Shown here piece after piece: positions 1 through 5,951 of a DNA stretch of 6,179 nucleotides (within the stretch, counting starts at the first letter, position 1; the number at the start of each line of letters is the position of its first letter). Under the pieces are notes generated by a model. The model was not told the DNA's origin, did not search any database, and saw only the letters and a program-made list of their open reading frames with translations. Source of the DNA: Planctomycetota bacterium. GTDB taxonomy: Bacteria; Planctomycetota; Planctomycetia; Planctomycetales; Planctomycetaceae. A program made the translations under genes and the position numbers. The DNA lies in the NCBI GenBank assembly GCA_027622115.1, contig JAQBZS010000469.1, positions 1 through 6,179 of the forward strand, in the 5' to 3' direction.

Positions 1-240
1 GCCAACACCATCCAACCAGGCGAGCACACCACCGGCCCAAGCGGGGAGCGCTGCAAGTTCGTCGAGTCGGCGGGGTGGCACTGGCGAACATGACTGACCG
101 GGGGCAAAGTTCAGTGAATCTGAGGGGACAGGATCAGTTACCGAAGGTTTCACAACGGAAGATTCTAAGCATTGGATTTGTCCATCATGCCTGCAGGACT
201 TCAAAGACATTTTGCACCTGACTGTAGTGGGCAAATAATT

Positions 241-258
241 GTGCCGCGCAAACGGCAC
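241..258 (-). terminator. Small GC-rich hairpin, possible weak terminator
   Basis: GTGCCG (241-246) and CGGCAC (253-258) are perfect inverted arms around a 6-nt loop. Read on the minus strand, the hairpin is followed by AATTATTTG, a loosely T-rich tail. It lies about 220 bp beyond the nqrM stop, so it could end transcripts that read through the larger palindrome. The tail is poor for an intrinsic terminator and the stem is short, so this is a weak call. Confidence 0.25.
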
Positions 259-360
259 ACCATACGCGGTCAAGGGTCTGTAGATGAAAACAGCAACGGG
301 CCATTGACAGCATGCCGAACAACAGCATCCTGTGTTGGGGCCATGCCTTTGGAGAACTTG

Positions 361-456
361 GGGGTCAGGCTTACGGATTTCAGATTTGGCGGTTTGCAGT
401 TGTCGGTGAATCCCGCGTCGAATCCCGCCAAATCTGAAATACGTAAGCCCGACCCC
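361..456. repeat. 96-bp palindromic element with 32-nt inverted arms (REP/MITE-like)
   Basis: The left arm (361-392, starting GGGGTCAGGCTTACG) and right arm (425-456, ending CGTAAGCCCGACCCC) are inverted copies matching at 30 of 32 positions, around a 32-nt loop. The loop and inner edge carry the direct repeat GAATCCCGC at 408-416 and 420-428. No target-site duplication is visible at the outer ends. Arms that begin GGGGTC and lie in an intergenic gap are typical of palindromic repeats mobilised by REP-associated tyrosine transposases (IS200/IS605-like), which leave no target duplication. That assignment is an inference; no transposase is in the window. The element starts 20 bp past the nqrM stop, so it could also act as a transcription terminator or 3' stabiliser. 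The palindrome itself is certain; its family is not. Confidence 0.8.
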
Positions 457-475
457 TTCCGCGCGGGAAGACCCA

Positions 476-709
476 TTATGCGGTGAATGGTGCCCCCGCG
501 TTGTCGGCCTCGGCGGAGCGACTGCCCGCGCGGTCACAGTCGGTCGCGGGCGTGATGCACGACTCGCAGATCGAGTGGCCCTCGCTGTCGGTCATGCCGG
601 CCAATCCGCCGCACGTGCCTTTCAATCGGCGATTGCTCACGATCACCCCGATCGCCATGCCGGTAATGGCTAGCGCGAACACAACCAAACTGGAGAGGAA
701 AGTCGTCAT
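476..709 (-). CDS. nqrM: Na+-NQR maturation factor NqrM (DUF539 family)
   Basis: This 77-residue small membrane protein fits the NqrM family, which is required to mature the Na+-translocating NADH:quinone oxidoreductase, probably by supplying iron for the cysteine-ligated Fe centre between NqrD and NqrE. An N-terminal membrane helix (about residues 4-25, ending GMAIGVIV) is followed by a basic stretch NRRLKG, the signature CGGL (33-36), and three more cysteines at 48, 51 and 58, giving the four cysteines expected of the family. The tail from about 60 is low in complexity and probably disordered. Its ATG overlaps the apbE stop (ATGA, 706-709) and no Shine-Dalgarno site is seen, which suggests translation coupled to apbE. 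The pairing with apbE strongly supports the call. The subunits NqrA-F are not in this window. Confidence 0.9.
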   Translation of the reverse strand: MTTFLSSLVVFALAITGMAIGVIVSNRRLKGTCGGLAGMTDSEGHSICESCITPATDCDRAGSRSAEADNAGAPFTA

Positions 710-1791
710 TCGTGTAACCGCACCGTGTGAACCAGTCGCGTGAATTCGGGAGTTTGTTGGACTGTGAAATCGCCGTCCGTCGCCACAATGAACAGGGCGG
801 CGAGCTGCTTGCGGACGGCGAGATCATAGGCGGCTTGTTCGCCCAGAACCATCAGTGCCGTGGCCCAACCGTCGGCCGTCATGCAGTCGTCCGCGACGAC
901 CGACACGGACGCCAGATTGTGTTGGACCGCCCGGCCCGTACGCGGATCGATGGTGTGACCGTATCGCGTGCCGTCCTCGCGAAAGAAGTTGCGGTAGTTA
1001 CCCGACGTGGCCATCGACCGATCGCCGATGGATGCCGCGAGTTGTGTGATGCGTTCGGATTCCGAGGGGCGTTCGATGCCGATTCTCCACTCGGAATCGT
1101 CGGCTTTGAGTCCCCGCGTGCGGACTTCGCCGCCAATTTCCACGAGGTAGTTTTCGATACCGCTTGCTTCAAGAAACTCGGCGACTTGATCGACTCCGAA
1201 ACCTTTGGCGATCGCTGACAAATCGAGTTGCAGCTTTGGATGTTGCTTGCGAATGCCCGGTGGTTCCAGGCGGACGTCCAACAATTGGCCGCCGACAAAC
1301 GACTTCACTTGGGTGACTTCGTCATCGGACGGCACTCGACGTTCGCGTTTGTCAGGCCCGAAACTCCACAGATTGACGAGCGGACCCACGGTCGCATCAA
1401 ACGCGCCGTCGGTGGTTTCGCGGATCCGCTGAGCGGCTTTCACGACCCGAACCAAGTTCGTCGAGCATTCAAACCAGTCGGTCGATTCGCTGCGATTGAA
1501 GCGAGAGATCTCGGAGTCCGGACGGTAGGTCGACATCTGCTCGTTGACCAATTCCAAGCGTGCGTCGATCATCCGTTTCAACTTGGCGTCCACGTCGATT
1601 GGGCCGTGAAAGCGAACCGTGTACGTGGTCCCCATCGTTTCGCCGTTCAGGACGAACGAAGGCGTGGCATTCGCATTCGGCAACCGGTGGTCGTCCAGCG
1701 GTTGTTCGCGAACCGCCCAAAACGTGATCCCGCCGACGCCGACTAAGAGCACGGCGACCATCCACGATGCGCGTTCGGACGACTGATTCAT
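706..1791 (-). CDS. apbE: FAD:protein FMN transferase (ApbE)
   Basis: ApbE transfers FMN from FAD to a threonine of target proteins, classically NqrB and NqrC of the Na+-NQR and RnfD/RnfG, on the outer face of the cytoplasmic membrane. The 361-residue protein has one hydrophobic N-terminal segment (about 10-27) with no lipobox cysteine, so it is probably membrane-anchored or exported by Sec rather than being a lipoprotein. Family motifs appear in order: GETMGTTYTV (50-59), MSTYRPDSEISRFN (86-99), DGAFDATVGPLVNLW (128-142), DLSAIAKGFGVD (190-201), EIGGEV (218-223), ATSGNYRNF (261-269), HTIDPRTG (279-286) and the Mg2+-binding region MTADGWATAL (304-313, with D307 and T311). All look intact. The start ATG has no clear Shine-Dalgarno site; 94 bp separate it from the upstream isomerase-like gene. 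The 4-bp overlap with nqrM points to Na+-NQR as the main target. Confidence in the family is very high. Confidence 0.95.
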   Translation of the reverse strand: MNQSSERASWMVAVLLVGVGGITFWAVREQPLDDHRLPNANATPSFVLNGETMGTTYTVRFHGPIDVDAKLKRMIDARLELVNEQMSTYRPDSEISRFNRSESTDWFECSTNLVRVVKAAQRIRETTDGAFDATVGPLVNLWSFGPDKRERRVPSDDEVTQVKSFVGGQLLDVRLEPPGIRKQHPKLQLDLSAIAKGFGVDQVAEFLEASGIENYLVEIGGEVRTRGLKADDSEWRIGIERPSESERITQLAASIGDRSMATSGNYRNFFREDGTRYGHTIDPRTGRAVQHNLASVSVVADDCMTADGWATALMVLGEQAAYDLAVRKQLAALFIVATDGDFTVQQTPEFTRLVHTVRLHE

Positions 1792-1885
1792 TTGCGGTTC
1801 GCTGCGTGAAGGAGTCGTAGACTTTCGGAGGCACGGCGTCCCACTGCCGGGACAAGCCGAGCAAGACGCGGATTGACCCGCTCGT

Positions 1886-2644
1886 TCACTTTTGCAGCTC
1901 GTTGAACAGCGCTCGGTAGTACCGCATCACGCGCAATGTATCCGTGGTGGACGGACTCTCGGACAGACAATACCCGCCGAACTTTTGTGCCCGCAACAGC
2001 GAGAACAATTCGCGATAGGGATACGGGTCGAAGAGATCATGGATGTGAACCACATGACCGATCCACTTCTTGACGCGGTCGAAATTCTCGCGGATCGACC
2101 CGTTTGCCGCTTCGGTGGGGTTCGAATTCCAGCACACGGTGGCGTTGGGATGATTGGCGATCTCCATGATCTGCTGGATGACGGCCAGATCGTGCGTGCC
2201 TCGACCATGCACTTCCAGTCGCAATTCCTGACCCCAATCAGCCGCGAACTTCGCACATTCGTTGAGCGATTCGCCGATCTGTTTGATGGTCGCCGCTTGT
2301 TCGATGCCCTTCTCGAAACCGTTCGGTCGCACCTTGACACCGCTGCCGCCAACATCGTGCGACAACTTCACAAATTCCTTGGTGAGCTTGATGTTTCGCA
2401 GCAACACACCGTGATCGGCGCTGTGGTATTCGCAAGCCGAACCCAACCCCACGAGTTCCACCGGTGAATCCGCGAATCGCTGCTTCACTTCGGCTCGCTG
2501 TGCCTTGTTGAGCGTGACCTCAACGCCGTGTGCGTGCGTGCTGCGAAGCTCGACGCCCGCGAACCCTGTATCTGCACAATTCTTGATGAGCGTCGGCAAG
2601 TCCCACTTCGCGCCCCATAAATACGTCACCATTCCCAGCTTCAT
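1886..2644 (-). CDS. Sugar phosphate isomerase/epimerase-like TIM-barrel protein
   Basis: This 252-residue protein belongs to the xylose-isomerase-like TIM-barrel superfamily (AP_endonuc_2 fold), which includes sugar and inositol isomerases and epimerases that use a divalent metal. Its substrate cannot be told from sequence. Landmarks are MKLGMVTYLWGAKWDL at the N-terminus, GVELRSTHAHGV (30-41), VKVRPNG (103-109), LRLEVHGRGTHDL (141-153, with the likely metal ligand E144), CWNSNP (171-176), VVHIHDL (198-204, H200/H202) and CLSESP (226-231, E229). Where many relatives have an Asp ligand, CWNSNP offers Asn, so the metal site may differ or be a subfamily variant. I chose the ATG at 2644 because GGGAGG (2650-2655) sits 5 nt before it and the protein then starts with the first barrel strand. 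In-frame ATGs at 2692 and 2680 would add 16 or 12 unstructured residues. No signal peptide is seen. It lies between a signalling pair and apbE with no evident functional tie. Confidence 0.85.
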   Translation of the reverse strand: MKLGMVTYLWGAKWDLPTLIKNCADTGFAGVELRSTHAHGVEVTLNKAQRAEVKQRFADSPVELVGLGSACEYHSADHGVLLRNIKLTKEFVKLSHDVGGSGVKVRPNGFEKGIEQAATIKQIGESLNECAKFAADWGQELRLEVHGRGTHDLAVIQQIMEIANHPNATVCWNSNPTEAANGSIRENFDRVKKWIGHVVHIHDLFDPYPYRELFSLLRAQKFGGYCLSESPSTTDTLRVMRYYRALFNELQK

Positions 2645-2649
2645 CAAAG

Positions 2650-2655
2650 CCTCCC
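2650..2655 (-). promoter_or_regulatory. Ribosome binding site of the isomerase-like gene
   Basis: GGGAGG on the minus strand lies 5 nt before the ATG at 2644. It is the clearest Shine-Dalgarno sequence in the window and decides the start against the two upstream in-frame ATGs. Confidence 0.75.
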
Positions 2656-2710
2656 GCGAATGATTCTCGTTGCGTGCCATGAAGCGACTCAATGTATCAG
2701 TGCCCGGTGG

Positions 2711-2751
2711 TCACGTGAAACGACCGCCGTGAGATAGCGTCGCGTGAGATA
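2711..2751. promoter_or_regulatory. Direct repeat plus palindrome upstream of the isomerase-like gene, possible operator
   Basis: CGTGAGATA occurs at 2728-2736 and again at 2743-2751, a 15-bp period, and the 8-bp palindrome TCACGTGA lies beside them at 2711-2718. All three fall in the 119-bp gap between the HDOD stop and the isomerase-like start, roughly 65-105 bp before that start, where a regulator could bind. No convincing -35/-10 pair was found nearby. The repeats are real; a regulatory role is inference. Confidence 0.3.
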
Positions 2752-2763
2752 CCATTCCAAACA

Positions 2764-3729
2764 TTAGGCCAGGGCAGCGGTTTTCAGCGAACCGTCTTTG
2801 TAGTCACGTTTTTCGGACCGAGCGTTTTGACAGCGGCGTGCGAGTGGGAAGTCGTTGCGAACTCCCAAACCGCTTGTTTCTTGCTTGCGATCGACTTCCT
2901 CGGCCAGGGCCTGCAAATCGAATTCCGGCCACTCGGATTCCAACGCGATCAGCATTTCCAGCCCGCGATACTGTTGCCGCATTTGATCCGGCAAGAGGGC
3001 GGAAATCGCCACGGCCGTGACGGGCGTGTGCTTGAGTCGAGCATTCCGAAACGGCACCAACCCGTGGTGGTGAAATAGAATGCAGCACACAAGGTCGTCC
3101 GGCAGATGCCAACGAGTCGCCAAGCCTGCGGCCGCCAACGCATGGTCCCAACCGAAATGCGACCGCTCATATTCGCTCAGCGTCTCGGGCTGCTCGATCC
3201 GTGACTCCACAAAATCGACGTAGGGTTGGAACAAATCGTTGGTCAACACCGGCAGCAGATAGTCTTGCAAGAGCGACCCGAAGAACGCGGTTTCCGCATC
3301 GGTTTCCAACATGTCGGCAACGTCGCGAGCAAACAGTGCCTTTTGCAGAGACGCGTTCCAAAAGCAGGTCTGATTGATCAACTTCGATTTGCGAGCCGTC
3401 ACGGCGGCCTGCATTCCCGTGCTGATCACGAAATTCTTCGAGCGTCGGACACCCAACAGAGCTAGAGCTTGGCGAACATTGTTGGCTCGGTGTCGCAACC
3501 CCAAGGATGCCGAGTTCACGTGTCGCAGCAATTCCAGAGTCAAACCGGAATCGGTTTCGATGATCTGCGCGAGTTCCTTGATGTCGGCACTCGGATCGTT
3601 GGCGCGTTCCATGAATCGCGTCACGGCGTGCGGCAAGGCCGGCAACTTGACCGTGGACGGCAGCGACGCGAACTTCGACATGTCAATGGATTGTGCGAGC
3701 AACTCGGCCCAATTGATGGAATCGCTCAT
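2764..3729 (-). CDS. HDOD domain protein (downstream paralog)
   Basis: This 321-residue soluble protein is made up almost wholly of an HDOD domain, a degenerate relative of HD/HD-GYP hydrolases found in bacterial signalling proteins; its biochemical role is generally unknown. The family block LPALPHAVTRFMERANDP (about 29-46) leads into DIKELAQIIETDSGLTLELLRHVNSA (49-74), then the LGVRR helix (92-96). Where an active HD domain has the HD doublet in an AGLLHDIGK-like context, this protein has LLQDYLLPVL (153-162, Q155-D156). Later come FGWDHA (192-197) and CILFHHHG (216-223). The tail after PLARR (295-299) is basic and longer than in its paralog. There is no transmembrane segment, GGDEF, EAL, receiver or kinase domain. 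The gene starts 42 bp after the stop of the paralog, so the two are probably cotranscribed. The start ATG has only a weak GAG upstream. Hydrolase activity is unlikely; a binding or scaffold role is inferred. Confidence 0.88.
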   Translation of the reverse strand: MSDSINWAELLAQSIDMSKFASLPSTVKLPALPHAVTRFMERANDPSADIKELAQIIETDSGLTLELLRHVNSASLGLRHRANNVRQALALLGVRRSKNFVISTGMQAAVTARKSKLINQTCFWNASLQKALFARDVADMLETDAETAFFGSLLQDYLLPVLTNDLFQPYVDFVESRIEQPETLSEYERSHFGWDHALAAAGLATRWHLPDDLVCCILFHHHGLVPFRNARLKHTPVTAVAISALLPDQMRQQYRGLEMLIALESEWPEFDLQALAEEVDRKQETSGLGVRNDFPLARRCQNARSEKRDYKDGSLKTAALA

Positions 3730-3748
3730 GATCTCAACCCATTTCGAA

Positions 3749-3761
3749 GCGGATATTCCGC
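3749..3761 (-). other. Short hairpin between the two HDOD genes
   Basis: GCGGA (3749-3753) and TCCGC (3757-3761) form a perfect 5-bp stem with a 3-nt loop in the 42-bp gap, 10 bp after the upstream HDOD stop. There is no T-tract, so it is not a classical terminator. It might set the relative output of the two cistrons, or be chance. Confidence 0.25.
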
Positions 3762-3771
3762 GTAAAGCTCG

Positions 3772-4677
3772 TCAAGCGGGAACTGCAAGACGTTCAAGGC
3801 GTCTGGCGAACGGAATATGGTTTCGTGGAATGCTGGTGGACATCTCGGTGAATTCCGCCTGCACGCGTTCGGCAACTTGCATCAGGTCCAATGCAGGCCA
3901 GGCTTGTTCCAGCCGAAGCAGTTGTTCCATCCCATGCGGAGACTGCACCAAGGGATCCGGCATGAGGCTTGATGCGGCGACCGCCGCGAGCGACGTGCGT
4001 CCAAATTGTGGATCGCCGAATGCGTCGAGTCCTCGATGGTGCAACAGGATGCAGCAGATCAAATCGTCGGGAAATCCCCATTGCCGCATGACGTCGCCGG
4101 TGGCGAATGCGTGATTCCAGCCGAATCGCTGTTGTTCGAATTGCGACAGCTCTTGCCGCGATCGATTGCCAAGAAACTCGACATAATCGCCATCGAATTC
4201 GTTGGTCAGGATCGGCAACAAGCAGTCCTGCAACATGCCCCCGGCAAATGCCAACAACGGGTCGGCCTTGAGCAAACGCGCGAGGTGTTGCGCGAAAAGC
4301 GCGCGTTCCAAATTCACGGCCCAAAATAATTCAAAGTTGATGAGCTTGGACTTGCAGGATCTCATGGCCTGTTTAACCGCGGTGGTTGTCAGAAACAGGC
4401 TGGTCGCGCGGTGCCCCAACAGACTGAACGCATGCTGGGCGGACGAAATCTTCGTTCGCAGACCAAAGGCACTTGAATTCAGGTGCCGCAGCAATTCGCA
4501 AGTCAGTCCGGAATCCTTTTCGATGATCGTCGCCAACTCACGGGCATCAACATCCGGTTGCGACAGTTTCTTCGTCAACTCCATGAGCGCGGTCGGCAAC
4601 ATGGGCAGTTCGATGTTCGGCAAACAGATTGCCGAGTCGTCGCCGAGGATGGTGGATCGAAGTTTGGGCCAGTCCAT
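3772..4677 (-). CDS. HDOD domain protein (upstream paralog)
   Basis: This 301-residue stand-alone HDOD protein is clearly paralogous to the gene that follows it: shared blocks include LPTALMELTKKLSQPDVDARELATIIEKDSGLTCELLRHLNS at about 27-68 (compare the neighbour's block at 32-73), the CKSKLIN segment (108-114; RKSKLIN in the neighbour), ERALFAQ (124-130), and LPILTNE (154-160). The expected HD doublet is again QD (MLQDCLLPIL, Q150-D151), followed by FGWNHA (185-190) and CILLHHRG (209-216). It ends shortly after PFARRLERL (289-297). No membrane segment or output domain is present. It is first in the two-gene HDOD unit, 173 bp downstream of the ABC permease and separated from it by a strong hairpin, so it probably has its own promoter. 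An in-frame TGA four codons upstream fixes this ATG as the earliest start; no Shine-Dalgarno site is visible. The role is inferred to be regulatory, with unknown partner. Confidence 0.88.
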   Translation of the reverse strand: MDWPKLRSTILGDDSAICLPNIELPMLPTALMELTKKLSQPDVDARELATIIEKDSGLTCELLRHLNSSAFGLRTKISSAQHAFSLLGHRATSLFLTTTAVKQAMRSCKSKLINFELFWAVNLERALFAQHLARLLKADPLLAFAGGMLQDCLLPILTNEFDGDYVEFLGNRSRQELSQFEQQRFGWNHAFATGDVMRQWGFPDDLICCILLHHRGLDAFGDPQFGRTSLAAVAASSLMPDPLVQSPHGMEQLLRLEQAWPALDLMQVAERVQAEFTEMSTSIPRNHIPFARRLERLAVPA

Positions 4678-4783
4678 GAGCAGGTATCATTTGTGGAGAC
4701 GAGGTTGAGTGTCCCCAACTATAGAACTTGCGAGACGACCCGGTCGCACGAATCACGGAGGTCTAATCCCCCAATCCGTAGGG

Positions 4784-4806
4784 CGGCCATGTATGTATGT
4801 AGGCCG
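4784..4806. repeat. TATG microsatellite flanked by CGGCC/GGCCG arms
   Basis: Three and a quarter copies of ATGT (4789-4801) sit between CGGCC (4784-4788) and GGCCG (4802-4806), which are perfect inverted arms. It forms a 5-bp stem with a 13-nt loop that lies just beyond the terminator-like hairpin at 4822-4844 and upstream of the HDOD genes. It could be a second structural element of the ABC transcript end or part of the HDOD leader; no function can be assigned. Confidence 0.5.
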
Positions 4807-4821
4807 AACAAGCTCCGCGCA

Positions 4822-4844
4822 GTTCCGGCGGACCGCGCCGGAAC
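4822..4844 (-). terminator. Terminator-like hairpin after the ABC transporter operon
   Basis: GTTCCGGCG (4822-4830) and CGCCGGAAC (4836-4844) are perfect 9-bp inverted arms with a 5-nt loop, starting only 6 bp past the permease stop. The stem is strong and well placed to end or protect the transporter mRNA. On the minus strand no U-tract follows (TGCGCGGAGC), so it is either a non-canonical terminator or a 3'-end stabilising structure. Confidence 0.55.
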
Positions 4845-4850
4845 GATCGA

Positions 4851-5951
4851 TCAATTCCAACGAAAAAGTCGAAGCGCCAGCACAAACGAAACGACGGCCC
4901 ACGCCAATACGATCGCCAATTGCGGCGCGACTTCGATCCAGCCCGCGCCTTCGAGCATGACCTGACGGAATGCACCGATCAGCGGTTTCAAGGGCAACAC
5001 GTTGAGCACCGGCTGCGCGAAGTCGGGAAATCGATTCGTGGAAAAGAAGATTCCCGAACCGACCCACATCGGAATCGTCACCAGATTCATCAGGCCCATC
5101 ACGCCTTCCTGAGTCTGCGTCCGGCTGGCAATCAATAACCCGATGGCCGCGAATTCGAACGCGCCAATCAAGACGAGCATCAGCAACGTCACCAGGCTGC
5201 CGTGACAGATCACTCCGAAGAAGAAATGCGAGAACAGCAGCAACACCAAGAACTCCGGGATTACGAACGCCAGTCGCGCAATGATCATGGCGCCCAAGAA
5301 ATGCCCCTTCTTCATCGGCGTGCCCAAGTAGCGTTTCAGGACTTGTCTCACGCGCAGATCGACGATCGCGAATCCCAGGCCCCATAAGCCGCCGCCCATG
5401 ATCCCCATGCCGATCAGACCCGGCACCAGAAAATCGATATAGCGACTCCCTGGCTCGCTGACTTCCGTGTTCTCCGTGACGACGATGTCTTGCCGACCGG
5501 CATCCCGTTGCAAGGCATCGTCCGTGGAATTCCGAGCCAACAGGCTGCCCGGTCGAGTCGGGTCGAACAGATACCGTACGGTCGGCGACGCTGATTTCGA
5601 TCTCGCTTCCAGTGGAGCCTCCGATGTGCTGACCGACGGAGTTTCCGCGATCACGATGAGTTCCGTGTCGCCGGTTCGGAGCCGGCGCCGACAGTCGTCT
5701 TCAGTTCCGACCAACACCCGAAATCGTTCGACCTTCTCAAGAGTGCGTTTGATCGCTTCCGCGCCGGGGCCGGCTTGGACGTCGACGCTGATGATTTCGA
5801 CCGGCTTGCTGCGAAACGCCAGACCCAACGCCACCACCATTACAAGCGGAAACACATAGCCCCAAAACACCGCTTCCGGCGTCCGAATCAATTCCCGCAA
5901 CCGTGTGGCCACAAGCTGCATGAGCGGGTGATTCTTGAACGAAGCGTTCAT
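4851..5951 (-). CDS. ABC-2 type transporter permease
   Basis: This 366-residue membrane protein is the permease of an ABC exporter of the ABC-2 class with the YbhR/YhhJ-like layout: a cytoplasmic N-terminus (VATRLRELIRTPEAVFW, 14-30), a first helix (about 27-46), a large extracytoplasmic domain (about 47-170), then five helices (about 172-196, 222-246, 252-275, 285-304 and 341-362). The block YIDFLVPGLIGMGIMGGGLWG (171-191) followed by RYLGTPMKKGHFLGAMIIARL (207-227, the cytoplasmic coupling region) is characteristic. The cargo is unknown; relatives export drugs, lipids or polysaccharides. Its ATG overlaps the ATPase stop (ATGA, 5948-5951), so the two are translationally coupled; a GAGG lies about 10 nt upstream. 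The transporter probably works as a dimer with the ATPase. Confidence 0.9.
   Translation of the reverse strand: MNASFKNHPLMQLVATRLRELIRTPEAVFWGYVFPLVMVVALGLAFRSKPVEIISVDVQAGPGAEAIKRTLEKVERFRVLVGTEDDCRRRLRTGDTELIVIAETPSVSTSEAPLEARSKSASPTVRYLFDPTRPGSLLARNSTDDALQRDAGRQDIVVTENTEVSEPGSRYIDFLVPGLIGMGIMGGGLWGLGFAIVDLRVRQVLKRYLGTPMKKGHFLGAMIIARLAFVIPEFLVLLLFSHFFFGVICHGSLVTLLMLVLIGAFEFAAIGLLIASRTQTQEGVMGLMNLVTIPMWVGSGIFFSTNRFPDFAQPVLNVLPLKPLIGAFRQVMLEGAGWIEVAPQLAIVLAWAVVSFVLALRLFRWN

Larger units (their letters stand above)
1..475. other. Intergenic region without a convincing gene
   Basis: This stretch lies downstream of nqrM and reaches the left window edge. It holds the large inverted repeat at 361-456, a 6-bp-stem hairpin at 241-258, and a small CTTCC/GGAAG hairpin at 456-470 directly after the nqrM stop. 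A minus-strand frame is open from an ATG at 210 to the edge, but its first two thirds do not read like protein. The plus-strand open frame at 172-486 runs through the inverted repeat and into nqrM antisense. The segment around 124-141, beginning GGGGACAGGATCAG, resembles short motifs often seen near IS200-like transposases, but this is only an impression. I see no tRNA or other RNA gene. Confidence 0.6.

Noticed and set aside
172..486. Plus-strand open frame of 104 codons in the left intergenic region
   Set aside because: It crosses the 96-bp inverted repeat and ends in nqrM antisense; its translation looks non-coding.
1838..1853. GTCCC/GGGAC hairpin in the gap between the isomerase-like gene and apbE as a terminator
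   Set aside because: The stem is only 5 bp with a 6-nt loop and no T-tract; it is not distinguishable from chance. No other feature was seen in this 94-bp gap.
1892..2467. Plus-strand open frame of 191 codons over the isomerase-like gene
   Set aside because: Antisense to a gene with clear TIM-barrel motifs and a good ribosome binding site; no recognisable protein features.
2645..2692. Longer N-terminus for the isomerase-like protein from the ATG at 2692
   Set aside because: The added residues precede the first barrel strand, lack family similarity, and would place the strong GGGAGG site inside the gene.
3374..4114. Long plus-strand open frame of 246 codons across the HDOD genes
   Set aside because: It is antisense to two clear HDOD genes, spans their junction, and its translation has no family resemblance. 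It is a shadow of GC-rich codon use.
4718..4723. TATAGT on the minus strand, 40 bp before the upstream HDOD start, as a -10 box
   Set aside because: No acceptable -35 element lies at 16-18 bp spacing, and one hexamer match is expected by chance in such a gap.
4753..5385. Minus-strand open frame of 210 codons within the permease region
   Set aside because: It overlaps the permease out of frame, has an Arg/Asp/Gly-rich translation typical of a shifted frame, and runs through the terminator-like hairpin.
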